A stretch of DNA of 63,850 nt, taken from CAZJJK01 sp964546285 (GTDB lineage Bacteria > Spirochaetota > Spirochaetia > Treponematales > Breznakiellaceae). The notes under the pieces are model-generated. The model saw only the letters and a list, made by a program, of their open reading frames with translations. It ran no database searches and was not told the origin of the DNA. The stretch lies in the NCBI GenBank assembly GCA_964546285.1, contig CAZJJK010000005.1, positions 1 to 63,850 on the forward strand, read 5' to 3'. The translations under genes were made by a program, and so were the position numbers. Shown in pieces: positions 1-8,268 of the stretch (within the stretch, counting starts at the first letter, position 1; the number at the start of each line of letters is the position of its first letter).

Positions 1-177
1 GCCGCAGTGTTTACAGACAAAGCGGGGGATGAGACCCCTTGACTTGGTGGGGAAGGAGCCGAAGCGGCGAAACCAGGGAGAATTCGAGGCGATTGCGCGC
101 TGGTGGTAGGGACAGGCGGGGTTGGGACAGAACTCGGGACTGTCGATAGTGACGAGGCGGGAGGCGGGTTGGGCCAT
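1..177 (-). CDS. Zinc-ribbon transposase-like protein, N-terminal fragment (cut by window edge)
   Basis: The first 59 codons of a gene that runs off the left edge. The ATG at 177 is preceded on the minus strand by a strong ribosome binding site (GGAGG, spacer of about six bases). The fragment has a CPNPAC pair near residues 17-22, then a W-F-R-R-F-G-S block near 35-41, and ends in CKHCG, so two cysteine pairs form a zinc ribbon. I recognise this layout from spirochaete proteins related to the zinc-finger halves of IS1-like transposases. That assignment is from memory and moderate, because the catalytic part is outside the window. An inverted repeat, ATATGA-N7-TCATAT at 195-213, lies just upstream and could be an operator. 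The gene is divergent from argF. Confidence 0.55.
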   Translation of the reverse strand, partial: MAQPASRLVTIDSPEFCPNPACPYHQRAIASNSPWFRRFGSFPTKSRGLIPRFVCKHCG

Positions 178-325
178 GGTAAACCTCCGTTGGATATGAA
201 GTAGTGTCATATACCGGTACGGGGGAAAGAAGCGTCCCGCTTGGGTTTTGGGAAAAGTTTCTAAAAAATATTTCCAACAGAATTGGTAGCAGTTAGTAAA
301 GATTACGTATATTTATGTAATAATA

Positions 326-354
326 TTGCATATTCTTCCATTTCTCGATAATCT
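326..354 (+). promoter_or_regulatory. Putative sigma-70 promoter of argF
   Basis: TTGCAT at 326-331 and TAATCT at 349-354 are separated by exactly 17 bp. They lie about 65 bp before the argF start in an AT-rich stretch. The leader also holds the palindrome ATATCGATAT at 392-401. No arginine-repressor box is obvious. Confidence 0.45.
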
Positions 355-417
355 AAGGTCAGAGCTTCCAAAAAACACTTTTAAGAAGCTAATATCGATA
401 TACCTTATGGAGGTTAT

Positions 418-1368
418 ATGTCCGCCGAAGCATTGAAAGGCAGATCGCTATTAACCTGGAAAGATTATTCCAGCCATGAGATCATGGACCTGCTCGCGCT
501 CGCCGACACGGTCAAGGCGGAAAAGCGAGAGGGCATCCGCCGTCAACGCTTCTCCGGCCATTGTTTAGCGTTGCTTTTTGAAAAACGCTCAACTAGAACA
601 CGTTGCGCTTTTGAAACCGCCTTTGGCGAAGAAGGTGGCCATCCCGTATTTCTATCCACTCAAGACATCCAATTAGGAGGAAAAGAGTCGCTGGAAGATA
701 CAGCCAGGGTTTTGGGGCGCATGTTCGACGCTATACAATTCCGCGGTTTCAAACAGCAAACCGCCGAAACGCTGGCGCGCTATTCTGGGCTACCCGTGTT
801 CAACGGCCTTACCGACCTATATCATCCAACCCAAGCCCTAGCCGACCTAATGACTCTAAGAGAAGCGACTGGTGAGCTTAAAGGGTCTCGGCTGTGTTAT
901 ATCGGGGACGGCAGGAACAATGTCGCTCGCTCTTTAATGATTATCTGCGCTAAAATTGGTGTTCATTATGTAGTCATTTCACCCCCGGAATTAGCCCCTG
1001 ACGCGGAGACCTTGGATTATTGTCGTCCTTTAGCGGCCGTGACCGGTTCCGAATTAACAGTCAGCTCAGAGCTTGATAAGGTATCCGGCGCCGATGCCCT
1101 GTATACCGATGTATGGGTATCAATGGGCGAAGAAGCGCTGAAAGAAGAACGAAGGCGGCTCCTTGAGCCGTACAGAGTGGATAGCGCGTTGATGGAAAGA
1201 ACGGGTAAGGCCGATAGCATCTTCCTACACTGTCTGCCGGCGGTAAAAGAAGAGGAAGTTACGGCGGAACTAATAGACGGCAGACGAAGCCGCGCTTGGG
1301 ACCAGGCCGAAAACCGTAAGCACACCATAAAGGCGATCATGCTTGCCAGCTTAGGTTTGACAAGTTAA
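418..1368 (+). CDS. argF: Ornithine carbamoyltransferase
   Basis: Cytosolic enzyme joining carbamoyl phosphate to ornithine to give citrulline in arginine metabolism (or the reverse in the arginine deiminase route). The 316-residue protein shows the carbamoyl-phosphate motif STRTR at 58-62, HPTQ at 136-139, the ornithine-loop DxxxSMG at 231-237 and HCLPA at 271-275. These separate it from aspartate carbamoyltransferase. The length is slightly under the usual 330 or so. The start is fixed by GGAGGT at about 409-414. It stands alone with its own promoter, with no arginine deiminase or carbamate kinase gene beside it, so the sequence does not show whether it works anabolically or catabolically. 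Confidence 0.93.
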   Translation: MSAEALKGRSLLTWKDYSSHEIMDLLALADTVKAEKREGIRRQRFSGHCLALLFEKRSTRTRCAFETAFGEEGGHPVFLSTQDIQLGGKESLEDTARVLGRMFDAIQFRGFKQQTAETLARYSGLPVFNGLTDLYHPTQALADLMTLREATGELKGSRLCYIGDGRNNVARSLMIICAKIGVHYVVISPPELAPDAETLDYCRPLAAVTGSELTVSSELDKVSGADALYTDVWVSMGEEALKEERRRLLEPYRVDSALMERTGKADSIFLHCLPAVKEEEVTAELIDGRRSRAWDQAENRKHTIKAIMLASLGLTS

Positions 1369-1564
1369 ACTGCTCTACGCGGAGCTTTTCCGACCGATAC
1401 TGAACTGGCGGGGCCGAGCCTGACAGTTCACAGCCCTGTCTATGCTGACCTAGGGTTCTGTGTTAATGTCAGTGAGCCCAGGTCGATAAAATAGTGGCGG
1501 CGGTAAGCCCCAGACTGTTTCAGCTCTTAAAAGGGAACAAGGCTTAATCGGTTCAAAGAGGCAG

Positions 1565-1685
1565 TTTCAAAGGCTTCTGCTGTTTTGAAATCGCCTTATT
1601 AGCTTAAGACAAACTGGAAAAGCCGTTTTTTTATCGATCCGAGATAAAAAAGTGGCACAAGCTCTTAAGTCTTTGACTTGCGGAG
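1565..1685 (-). repeat. Degenerate copy of the three-hairpin element
   Basis: Three successive short hairpins between argF and the next gene match the order and spacing of the better copy at 27787-27929 in the same orientation. They are TTTCAAA/TTTGAAA (1565-1590), TTTTTATC/GATAAAAA (about 1627-1651), and AAGTC/GACTT nested in CTC/GAG (1662-1685). The loops are shorter than in the other copies. Membership of the family rests on this architecture and short matches only. Confidence 0.4.
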
Positions 1686-1738
1686 ACTGGATGAAGCCGT
1701 TTATACTATCACCAGCGCTTTCGTTACGGAGGAAAGCT

Positions 1739-2170
1739 TTGAAAACGTACCGTTCCTTCTTTTTTATTGTCGCGGTTTTATTTGGTGGCGGGCTTATTTA
1801 CGCGCAGACCGATACGGGACCCAAGAAAAATCCTGATAATTGGTCTTCTTACAGTTACCGTAATATAGCGATAGAAAAAATTTATCCTCATCAACTTGGC
1901 TATGTGATTAGCTATCGTAAGGGTCCCTCTGAATTCGCTAACGCCTACCTGCCGCTGACCTGGTTTGCCCAGAGCGCGGGAAAGGGAGAGCTTATACATT
2001 TAGGGATCGGAAAAATGTGGCCGTATCTAACAGTATATTTTAAAGATGATAAGTTTAGCCATGTTCGGCTCTATGTCCGCGATTATTCGCATTCGTCTTG
2101 GGGACGCTTGCCAATCAACGCTAATCTAGATAGCAATTTCGATGTTGAGGAAGTGTTACTGGAGTATTGA
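1739..2170 (+). CDS. Small exported protein of unknown function
   Basis: I prefer the TTG at 1739 because GGAGGA at 1728-1733 sits five bases before it. An upstream GTG (1652) would put coding sequence through the degenerate hairpin element. From the TTG the product is 143 residues with a clear signal peptide: basic start, hydrophobic core, and cleavage near residue 23 after Tyr-Ala-Gln. The mature part is rich in Tyr and Ser with no domain I recognise. The stop overlaps the start of the M24 peptidase gene in TGATG, so the two are probably translated together. Family unknown. Confidence 0.65.
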   Translation: MKTYRSFFFIVAVLFGGGLIYAQTDTGPKKNPDNWSSYSYRNIAIEKIYPHQLGYVISYRKGPSEFANAYLPLTWFAQSAGKGELIHLGIGKMWPYLTVYFKDDKFSHVRLYVRDYSHSSWGRLPINANLDSNFDVEEVLLEY

Positions 2171-3348
2171 TGGACTCATCCTCTTATGACCTAATGCGCA
2201 CAGCCATCCGTGGTGAAAACCTTGACGGATGGCTGTTTTATAATTTTCACCACCGCGATCCTCTAGCCGACCAAATTTTGGAACGTAAACCGAGCTTGGT
2301 AAACAGCCGACCTTGGGTTTACGCCGCGGCGAGGGATGGCGAATCGCTTAAGCTTGTTCATGCCATAGAACGCGACGCCTTGGATGGCTTGCCTGGAAAA
2401 ACGGAAGTATACTCAAGCGCCGAGCAATTCAACCTTTGTCTAAAATCCCTTTCCGGAAGGCGCTGGGGCGCCCATTTTTCCGATACCTTACCAATTATAT
2501 CCTATTTGGATAAAGGGATGTTCTCTCGCTTCGAAACGGCTGGCCTTATTTTAGTCTCAGCCGCCTCCCTAATCCAACGTTTTAAAGGGCTTCTGGACAA
2601 GCTTGGCTTTGCTTCCCACCTTCGGGCAAACGCCGCCCTGCACCAGTTGATTGACAAAGCTTGGTCAGCGATTGAAAGAGCTTATCATGCGGGGGACACG
2701 TTATTTGAAGGCGATATACGGCGCTTATTGCTGGAGGGCCTAGCTGAAAAAGGACTTATAAGCGACCATCCCCCCATAGTAGCCGTTGGAGCCAATTCGG
2801 GAAATCCCCATTATGACTTCAGCGGCGACGGCGCGCCCTTCCGCGCCGGAGACTGCGTTCAATTAGATATTTGGGCTAAGGAAAAAGCCCAGACTTCAAT
2901 TTATGCCGATATTTCTTGGGTCGGCGTTTACGGTCCCCAAGCGGCCGCGCCTGTTAAGGCGGCTTTCCAGTCTCTCCGTGACACACGCGACGCCGCTGTC
3001 GCCTTCATTGAAGCTTCCCTGGCTAAGGGCGCTTCGTTAACCGGCGCCGAGGTGGACAGCTTTGTCCGGCACCGCCTTAGCGCTTTAGGTTATAGCGAGG
3101 CGTTGCGCCACCGTACGGGACACGGCATCGATACGGAATGTCATGGTTCTGGCGTAAATCTGGACGCCGTTGAATTCCCCGATCATCGTTTTTTACTGGA
3201 AGGTTCCTGTTTTTCTATCGAACCGGGCCTTTATTTTGATGATTTTGGATTACGGACAGAGATCGATGTCGTAATCAAGGACGGTCGCCCCCTGGTCTCC
3301 GGCCCCCCGCCTCAAGCCGAACTCTTAAACTGTGGACAAAAGCGATGA
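2170..3348 (+). CDS. M24-family metallopeptidase (Xaa-Pro aminopeptidase-like)
   Basis: Predicted cytosolic dinuclear-metal peptidase that removes an N-terminal residue before proline. From the ATG at 2170 it has 392 residues: an N-terminal creatinase-like domain (about 1-160) and a C-terminal pita-bread domain. The five metal ligands are all visible: Asp233, Asp247, His318 in RTGHGI, Glu351 in EPGLY, and Glu364 in RTEID. A TTG one codon upstream is possible, but ATG fits GGAG at 2161-2164 better. The upstream gene overlaps it by one base and the DHH gene overlaps its end by four, giving a tight three-gene operon. Exact substrate choice (PepP versus PepQ type) cannot be read from sequence. 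Confidence 0.85.
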   Translation: MDSSSYDLMRTAIRGENLDGWLFYNFHHRDPLADQILERKPSLVNSRPWVYAAARDGESLKLVHAIERDALDGLPGKTEVYSSAEQFNLCLKSLSGRRWGAHFSDTLPIISYLDKGMFSRFETAGLILVSAASLIQRFKGLLDKLGFASHLRANAALHQLIDKAWSAIERAYHAGDTLFEGDIRRLLLEGLAEKGLISDHPPIVAVGANSGNPHYDFSGDGAPFRAGDCVQLDIWAKEKAQTSIYADISWVGVYGPQAAAPVKAAFQSLRDTRDAAVAFIEASLAKGASLTGAEVDSFVRHRLSALGYSEALRHRTGHGIDTECHGSGVNLDAVEFPDHRFLLEGSCFSIEPGLYFDDFGLRTEIDVVIKDGRPLVSGPPPQAELLNCGQKR

Positions 3349-4310
3349 CTGCGCCCCCTGAATTACTGCGTTTTTTAGACGCGTATCCCCGCTACCTGAT
3401 CGCCGGACATAAAGAACCCGACGGGGATTGCGTTGGCAGCCAATTAGCCCTAGTGTCCCTACTGCGGCGCCGGGGCAAAGAAGCGGTCGCTTGCTCAGCC
3501 GGCCCATTCAAACGGCCGGAAATCGCTTCGGTCGCCTCTTTATTTACCGATAAGCCAACTGAAGAACAACGACGCGACGCCGCCGTTATTCTTGTTGATT
3601 GTTCCCGTCTTGAAAGAGCGGGCTCTTTGGCAAAAACCTTGTCGGAGCTTCCCCTCGCCATAATCGACCATCACGTTAGCGAGAATGAGCCTAGCCACCT
3701 TCATTATATCGATGCCGCTTGTCCCGCCGCCACCATCCTAGTTGAAGCTATCATGCGAGCCCTGAGCGATCCGCCAAATAAGGAAGAAGCGTCATGGTTG
3801 TTATTTGGCTTATGCACCGACACGGGCTTCTTTCGTCATTTAGACAGCGGGAGTGCCGAAGCCTTTGACTGCGCCGCCCGCCTAACGCGCCAAGGAGCGA
3901 GCCCTAAATCCGCCTTTCAAGCGATCAATGGCGGTAAAACTTTGGAATCGCGTATTTTAATGGGCCTTATTCTTTCCAGAACCAGCGCTTATTACGATGG
4001 CCGTCTACTTGTTTCTTATGAAAAGAGGGCTGACACAAAACGTTTTGGGCTCCAAGGCCGAGATTCTGACGCTATTTATCAAGCGCTTTTATCGGTGAAC
4101 GGCGTTGAGGCTATTATTCTAGCTCGTCAGGAAAGCGCTAAGCTTTGTACTGTCGGTCTTCGCTCACGGGATTCGATACGAGTGGACAGCGTCGCCGCTC
4201 GTTTTGGTGGCGGCGGACATAAAAACGCGTCTGGCTTAAGCGCAGAAGGAACCCTAAAAGAACTCCTTCCCTTGTTAATTGACGCCTTCGCCGATCAGTT
4301 TTGTAAATGA
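3345..4310 (+). CDS. DHH/DHHA1 phosphoesterase (NrnA-like oligoribonuclease/pAp phosphatase)
   Basis: Cytosolic phosphodiesterase or phosphatase of the DHH superfamily, 321 residues. The DHH domain has DGD at 26-28 and the naming DHH triad at 108-110. The DHHA1 substrate domain ends in GGGGH at 288-292 followed by KNASG. Characterised relatives of this size (NrnA) degrade short RNAs, dephosphorylate pAp, and in some bacteria cleave the linear dinucleotides left from cyclic dinucleotides. Its start overlaps the end of the M24 peptidase gene by four bases (ATGA). The family call is firm; which of the listed substrates matters here is not visible. Confidence 0.85.
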   Translation: MTAPPELLRFLDAYPRYLIAGHKEPDGDCVGSQLALVSLLRRRGKEAVACSAGPFKRPEIASVASLFTDKPTEEQRRDAAVILVDCSRLERAGSLAKTLSELPLAIIDHHVSENEPSHLHYIDAACPAATILVEAIMRALSDPPNKEEASWLLFGLCTDTGFFRHLDSGSAEAFDCAARLTRQGASPKSAFQAINGGKTLESRILMGLILSRTSAYYDGRLLVSYEKRADTKRFGLQGRDSDAIYQALLSVNGVEAIILARQESAKLCTVGLRSRDSIRVDSVAARFGGGGHKNASGLSAEGTLKELLPLLIDAFADQFCK

Positions 4311-4515
4311 ATGTAAAGATTGACCGTTCACGAGCCAGGTAAGGTCTACACCGTAAATCAGTCCCTGCGCTTATTCTAGAATTGACATGAAAATCATTTT
4401 TGTCACATCTCCCCTATAAGCCGCTCTAGCGGAGGCATACTTCTTGCTTAGCGCCCCCTAAACCATGTTCGTTGATGGCCTGACTATTAGCGACTTGATT
4501 CAAAAAGGGGGATTT

Positions 4516-5352
4516 ATGAACGATGATCCACTAGATAGCTCTTGGCGGGAATATCGCCAAGGGACACTAGACCGACGCGCGTTGGAAACCATGATTTTTA
4601 GGCATATAACTAAGAATCCTGGGCGTTTTGGCCTTAAAAGCTGGCCTGATGATCAGCGTTCCGATTTTTTATCATGGTTTTACCCCTATTTGCGCCGAGC
4701 TATCGATCATTACCAGAATCAAGGCTCGTCTTTTGACGCCTATATCCATACCTTAGTAAAGTACCGATCCATCCAATTTCGCGCCGCGGAAGCTGAAGGC
4801 CACTTGCTAGAACAGTGCTATTGGCGCTTTCAAGCGCCAGAACCTGTCAACGATACGCACTATTCAGTGGAAGTTCATGACAGCGGCGGATGCGATATCA
4901 AAAACCCGGACCGGGTTCTTATGTTGGCCTTAAAATGTTGTTACTATGTTTCCGACAGCTTTGTGTCCACTATGGCGAGAACCCTAAAAATGCCTGAAAA
5001 TGGACTAAGACGACTCTTTGATGAACTCAAGCGCCGAAAGTCCGATTATTTTGATCATCTGAATACTATGCGTTCCAGGATAGAACGTCAGTATTTGCGC
5101 TGTATCGGGCTAAGCCAGCGCTTAAGCGTATCACCAAGCGAATCATCACGGCATCGCGAATTGGAGCAGGGCTTACGCCGTTCACAGCGTCGTTTAAGCG
5201 CCCTGCGCGATCAATACAGACGGATGCCTAAAAGCGCGACAAATAAGGAAGTGGCCGAATTACTCGGTCTGCCTAAAGGGACGGTGGACTTTGGCGTAGC
5301 CGCCATAAAAAAAGTATACGGCTCCAATATGCTCAACGATAAGGCCGATTAA
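4516..5352 (+). CDS. Sigma-factor-like helix-turn-helix protein
   Basis: A 278-residue soluble protein. I choose the ATG at 4516 because AGGGGG lies directly before it; an ATG at 4465 would add 17 residues without a ribosome binding site. Residues of about 45-90 (W-F-Y-P-Y-L-R-R, then S-F-D-A-Y-I-H-T-L-V) resemble the helices of sigma-70 region 2 as seen in divergent sigma-like proteins. Residues 242-270 form a likely helix-turn-helix, with K-E-V-A-E-L-L-G-L-P-K-G-T-V matching the region-4 pattern. The middle is basic and helical. I cannot tell whether it is a working sigma factor, a regulator built from sigma parts, or something else. It lies about 3 kb before a partner-switching cassette that has no sigma gene of its own. 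Confidence 0.5.
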   Translation: MNDDPLDSSWREYRQGTLDRRALETMIFRHITKNPGRFGLKSWPDDQRSDFLSWFYPYLRRAIDHYQNQGSSFDAYIHTLVKYRSIQFRAAEAEGHLLEQCYWRFQAPEPVNDTHYSVEVHDSGGCDIKNPDRVLMLALKCCYYVSDSFVSTMARTLKMPENGLRRLFDELKRRKSDYFDHLNTMRSRIERQYLRCIGLSQRLSVSPSESSRHRELEQGLRRSQRRLSALRDQYRRMPKSATNKEVAELLGLPKGTVDFGVAAIKKVYGSNMLNDKAD

Positions 5353-5453
5353 AGACGACCGCAGCATGGCTAGGGCCTTCTACTAAAGAAAGAGCGCCTT
5401 TTTATATGCTGTTTAGCAACCATTTTGTTTTAAAAGCGTCAAAATCCCTCGAT

Positions 5454-5476
5454 TAGCGACGCGAAAGCGTCAGCTA
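5454..5476 (+). other. Stable hairpin with GAAA tetraloop in the 5353-5622 gap
   Basis: TAGCGACGC, loop GAAA, then GCGTC-A-GCTA gives nine pairs with one bulge. It lies between the sigma-like gene and the PAQR gene. There is no following T-run, so it is not a classic terminator. The rest of this 270-bp gap shows GCGCTT direct repeats and a CGCGATCGCG palindrome (about 5543-5552), but no gene that I can support. Confidence 0.35.
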
Positions 5477-5622
5477 TTGATAAACCAAAGAGGCGCTTTC
5501 ACTCTATCCTTTTGGCGCTTACTAAGCGTTGAACAATAAAACCGCGATCGCGATAGCTTTCCGGCTTTCAGGATCTTTTTTAGAGGGCGCCTCAACCATA
5601 GTTTTTTTTACAAGGAATAACG

Positions 5623-6285
5623 ATGAAACGAAAGACACCCCTCCCCTTTCAGACGCCCGGCGAGGAAATCGCCAACTCGGTTTTACATGGCATCGGCGCG
5701 CTTTTAGCTGTAGCCGGACTAACGCTACTCCTACTCAGGGGTAATGGTTTATATGGCGGAAGCGAAAGCCCGCCGCGGGTTATCGTATCCTACGCTATTT
5801 ACGGCGCCACCTTGATTCTGCTGTTTTTAAGCTCCACTCTCTACCACGCGCTTACCTCTGAACGCGCGAAACAAATATTCCGCGTGTTTGATCACAGCGC
5901 TATATATGTACTTATCGCCGGTACGTATACTCCATTTTGCCTTGGTCCCCTATCTGGACCCTGGGGATGGACCTTGTTTGGTCTGGAATGGGGCTTGGCG
6001 CTTCTGGGCATCACTCTTTACGCGATCGGTTTAAAGGTTTTAAAGAAAGTTGAGGTAGCCGTCTATATTCTAATGGGCTGGGCTGTCGTCATGGGTTGGG
6101 GGCCCTTATCCCGAACCTTAAAAACGGAAAGTCTGGTCTTGCTAATAGCCGGGGGGCTTTTTTATACAGCCGGAACAATATGGTATGGAAAAAAGGCGAA
6201 ACGCTGGACTCATGTAATCTGGCATATTTTCGTATTAGCCGGCGCCGTCACCCATTGGTTCGCCGTATATCTGCAAAGCTTTTAA
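5623..6285 (+). CDS. Hemolysin III / PAQR-family membrane protein
   Basis: Integral inner-membrane protein of 220 residues with about seven membrane segments. It carries the family's metal-binding pattern: Ser71 and His75 in STLYH, Asp90-His91 in FDHSAIY, and His201 and His211 in the last helix (WH and TH). Bacterial members are annotated hemolysin III but are related to adiponectin receptors; they are thought to be zinc-dependent lipid amidases or membrane-stress proteins rather than true toxins. AAGGA precedes the ATG. It stands alone between the sigma-like gene and ettA in the same direction. Confidence 0.85.
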   Translation: MKRKTPLPFQTPGEEIANSVLHGIGALLAVAGLTLLLLRGNGLYGGSESPPRVIVSYAIYGATLILLFLSSTLYHALTSERAKQIFRVFDHSAIYVLIAGTYTPFCLGPLSGPWGWTLFGLEWGLALLGITLYAIGLKVLKKVEVAVYILMGWAVVMGWGPLSRTLKTESLVLLIAGGLFYTAGTIWYGKKAKRWTHVIWHIFVLAGAVTHWFAVYLQSF

Positions 6286-6332
6286 GCCCTGTCCAGAAAG
6301 CCTTATGGGTATGCTAAAATCCTTCTGTCCGG

Positions 6333-6338
6333 TATACT
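6333..6338 (+). promoter_or_regulatory. -10-like hexamer placed for a leaderless ettA transcript
   Basis: TATACT ends six bases before the ATG of ettA and no ribosome binding site is visible between them. A good -35 box is not obvious at the right distance, so this is tentative. Confidence 0.3.
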
Positions 6339-6344
6339 GAAACA

Positions 6345-8027
6345 ATGGCTTCCACCGTTGACGACAAGAAGGTTATTTATTCCATGTACCGTGTTTCAAA
6401 AAAACACGGTACGAAACAGGTTTTAAAGGATATAAGCCTCAGTTATTTTTATGGCGCCAAGATCGGCGTCATCGGCTTGAACGGATCTGGTAAATCCAGT
6501 TTATTGCGCATCTTAGCCGGCACTGACAGCGAGTTCTCAGGCGAAACCTCCGTCAGCCCTGGCCATACCATCGGCTTTTTGGAGCAAGAACCCGTTTTGG
6601 AAAAAGGCAAAACGGTAAAGGATACCGTCGCTGAAGGCGTACAAGAGCTCGTTGATCTACTGAAAGAATTTGACGAGGTAGGCGAGGCTTTTTCAGAACC
6701 GGACGCTGATTTTGATAAGTTGGCGGCTCGTCAAGCGGCTTTGCAGGAAAAAATTGAGGCGGCCGACGGCTGGAATTTAGATGACCGTTTAGAGCTAGCC
6801 ATGGACGCGCTACGCTGTCCCAGCGCTGAGCGCGTCGTTGACGAACTGTCAGGCGGTGAACGCCGCAGAGTAGCTTTATGTCGCCTTTTACTCCGAAAAC
6901 CCGACATCCTCCTCTTGGACGAACCGACTAACCATTTGGACGCGGAGACTGTCGCTTGGCTGGAGCGCCATCTCAAACAATACGAGGGAACCGTCATCGC
7001 CGTAACCCATGATCGCTATTTTCTTGATAATGTCGCCGGTTGGATACTTGAGCTAGACCGAGGCGAGGGGATACCGTGGAAGGGCAACTATTCATCTTGG
7101 CTGGAGCAGAAAAAACGCCGGCTGGAGCAAGAAGAAAAGGGTGAAAGCGAGCGTCGTCGCCTACTAGAGCGCGAGCTTGAGTGGATAGGCTTAAACCCCA
7201 AAGGCCGTCACGCGAAAAGCAAGGCGAGAATTACCCAATATGAAAAACTTCTTCAGGATGACGCGCGTGAAAAAATCAAGGAAAACCGTATCATCATCCC
7301 GGCCGGTCCCCGTTTGGGTCAAAGCGTTATAAAAGCCGAAGCTGTGGCCATGGCTTATGATGATCGTTGCCTATTCCAAAATTTGGACTTTGTCGTGCCT
7401 CCCGGCGCTTGCGTCGGTATTATTGGGCCAAACGGCGCCGGAAAAACCACGCTTTTCAGGATTATCGTAGGCGACCAAAAACCGACTAAGGGCTCAATTG
7501 AACTTGGCTCCACGGTTAAACTAGCGTACGCCGATCAATTGCGCCAACGCTTGGACCCTGAAAAATCAGTTTGGGAATTGATATCCGATGGGCTCGATAT
7601 CATAAAACTTGGCGGCACAAAAGAAGTTAATTCACGAGCCTATTGTTCTTGGTATAACTTTTCCGGAGCGGATCAACAAAAAAAAGTTGGCGTTTTATCG
7701 GGAGGCGAAAGGAATCGGCTTAATCTAGCCTTGATGCTAAAAGACGGCGCCAATGTACTGATGCTGGATGAGCCGACTAACGATTTAGATGTCAACACGA
7801 TGAGGGCGTTGGAAGAAGCGATAGACGCTTTCGCGGGCGTTGTTCTTGTAATCAGCCATGACCGTTGGTTTCTTGACCGTGTGGCTACCCATATTTTAGC
7901 CTTTGAGGACGGGAAGACAATTTGGTATGACGGCAACTGGTCTGAATACGCTGAATGGCGCCGCGATAAACTTGGAGCTAAAGCCGATTCGCCACATCGA
8001 TATGTATACCGCAAACTTGAACGATAA
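6345..8027 (+). CDS. ettA: Energy-dependent translational throttle protein EttA (ABC-F)
   Basis: Ribosome-binding ABC-F ATPase that acts at the E site and gates early elongation according to ATP/ADP state. The 560 residues match EttA in length (about 555). There are two ATPase domains: Walker A GLNGSGKSS at 44-52 and GPNGAGKT at 361-368, signatures LSGGERRRV and LSGGERNRL, and Walker B motifs followed by DEPTNHLD and DEPTNDLD. The charged linker (about 245-300, with K-G-R-H-A-K-S-K-A-R) and the N-terminal IYSMYRVSKKHG are typical of this subgroup. No membrane domain is present. The last 26 bases overlap the next small gene. Confidence 0.92.
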   Translation: MASTVDDKKVIYSMYRVSKKHGTKQVLKDISLSYFYGAKIGVIGLNGSGKSSLLRILAGTDSEFSGETSVSPGHTIGFLEQEPVLEKGKTVKDTVAEGVQELVDLLKEFDEVGEAFSEPDADFDKLAARQAALQEKIEAADGWNLDDRLELAMDALRCPSAERVVDELSGGERRRVALCRLLLRKPDILLLDEPTNHLDAETVAWLERHLKQYEGTVIAVTHDRYFLDNVAGWILELDRGEGIPWKGNYSSWLEQKKRRLEQEEKGESERRRLLERELEWIGLNPKGRHAKSKARITQYEKLLQDDAREKIKENRIIIPAGPRLGQSVIKAEAVAMAYDDRCLFQNLDFVVPPGACVGIIGPNGAGKTTLFRIIVGDQKPTKGSIELGSTVKLAYADQLRQRLDPEKSVWELISDGLDIIKLGGTKEVNSRAYCSWYNFSGADQQKKVGVLSGGERNRLNLALMLKDGANVLMLDEPTNDLDVNTMRALEEAIDAFAGVVLVISHDRWFLDRVATHILAFEDGKTIWYDGNWSEYAEWRRDKLGAKADSPHRYVYRKLER

Positions 8028-8268
8028 ACAGAGCTTTCGGAAAGGACTCATATTTTATGATAAATCCTTCGACAATATAAAGGATCCCCTTAGTTGGGAT
8101 CACCGCGCGACACCAGGATCTAACGCGAAAGCGGCTTACCTTGACGGTGTAAATCAACGATGGTACACTGCCTGGACCAAGCGGCAGACGTTTATTTCGC
8201 GTGTTGAGGCGCTGGCGCATCAGCGCGAACGCGTGGGCGCGGAAATTCCGATATCGGGGAATGGATAA
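8002..8268 (+). CDS. Small protein of unknown function, coupled to the SpoIIE phosphatase gene
   Basis: This 88-residue frame starts with ATG inside the last codons of ettA and its TAA shares one base with the ATG of the phosphatase gene (TAATG). That tight fit on both sides, plus filling an otherwise empty 240-bp gap, is why I call it a gene. It is hydrophilic, has no signal peptide or membrane segment, and contains several Trp residues and a basic stretch near the C-terminus (R-V-E-A-L-A-H-Q-R-E-R). No family is recognised. A ribosome binding site is not clear, so it may depend on translational coupling with ettA. Confidence 0.5.
   Translation: MYTANLNDKQSFRKGLIFYDKSFDNIKDPLSWDHRATPGSNAKAAYLDGVNQRWYTAWTKRQTFISRVEALAHQRERVGAEIPISGNG

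Noticed and set aside
392..401. ATATCGATAT palindrome before argF, also present near 20940
   Set aside because: A ten-base AT-rich palindrome twice in 64 kb is weak evidence for a shared operator.
1652..1738. Upstream GTG extension of the small exported protein
   Set aside because: It reads through a hairpin repeat, while the TTG at 1739 has a strong ribosome binding site and begins a signal peptide.
4382..4420. TTGACA followed by TATAAG before the sigma-like gene
   Set aside because: The spacing is 27 bp, too long for a sigma-70 promoter.
5500..5595. Possible fifth copy of the three-hairpin element
   Set aside because: It shares AATAAAAC, CGGCTTTC and GCGCCTC in the right order, but the stems do not pair well, so I could not separate a relic from chance.
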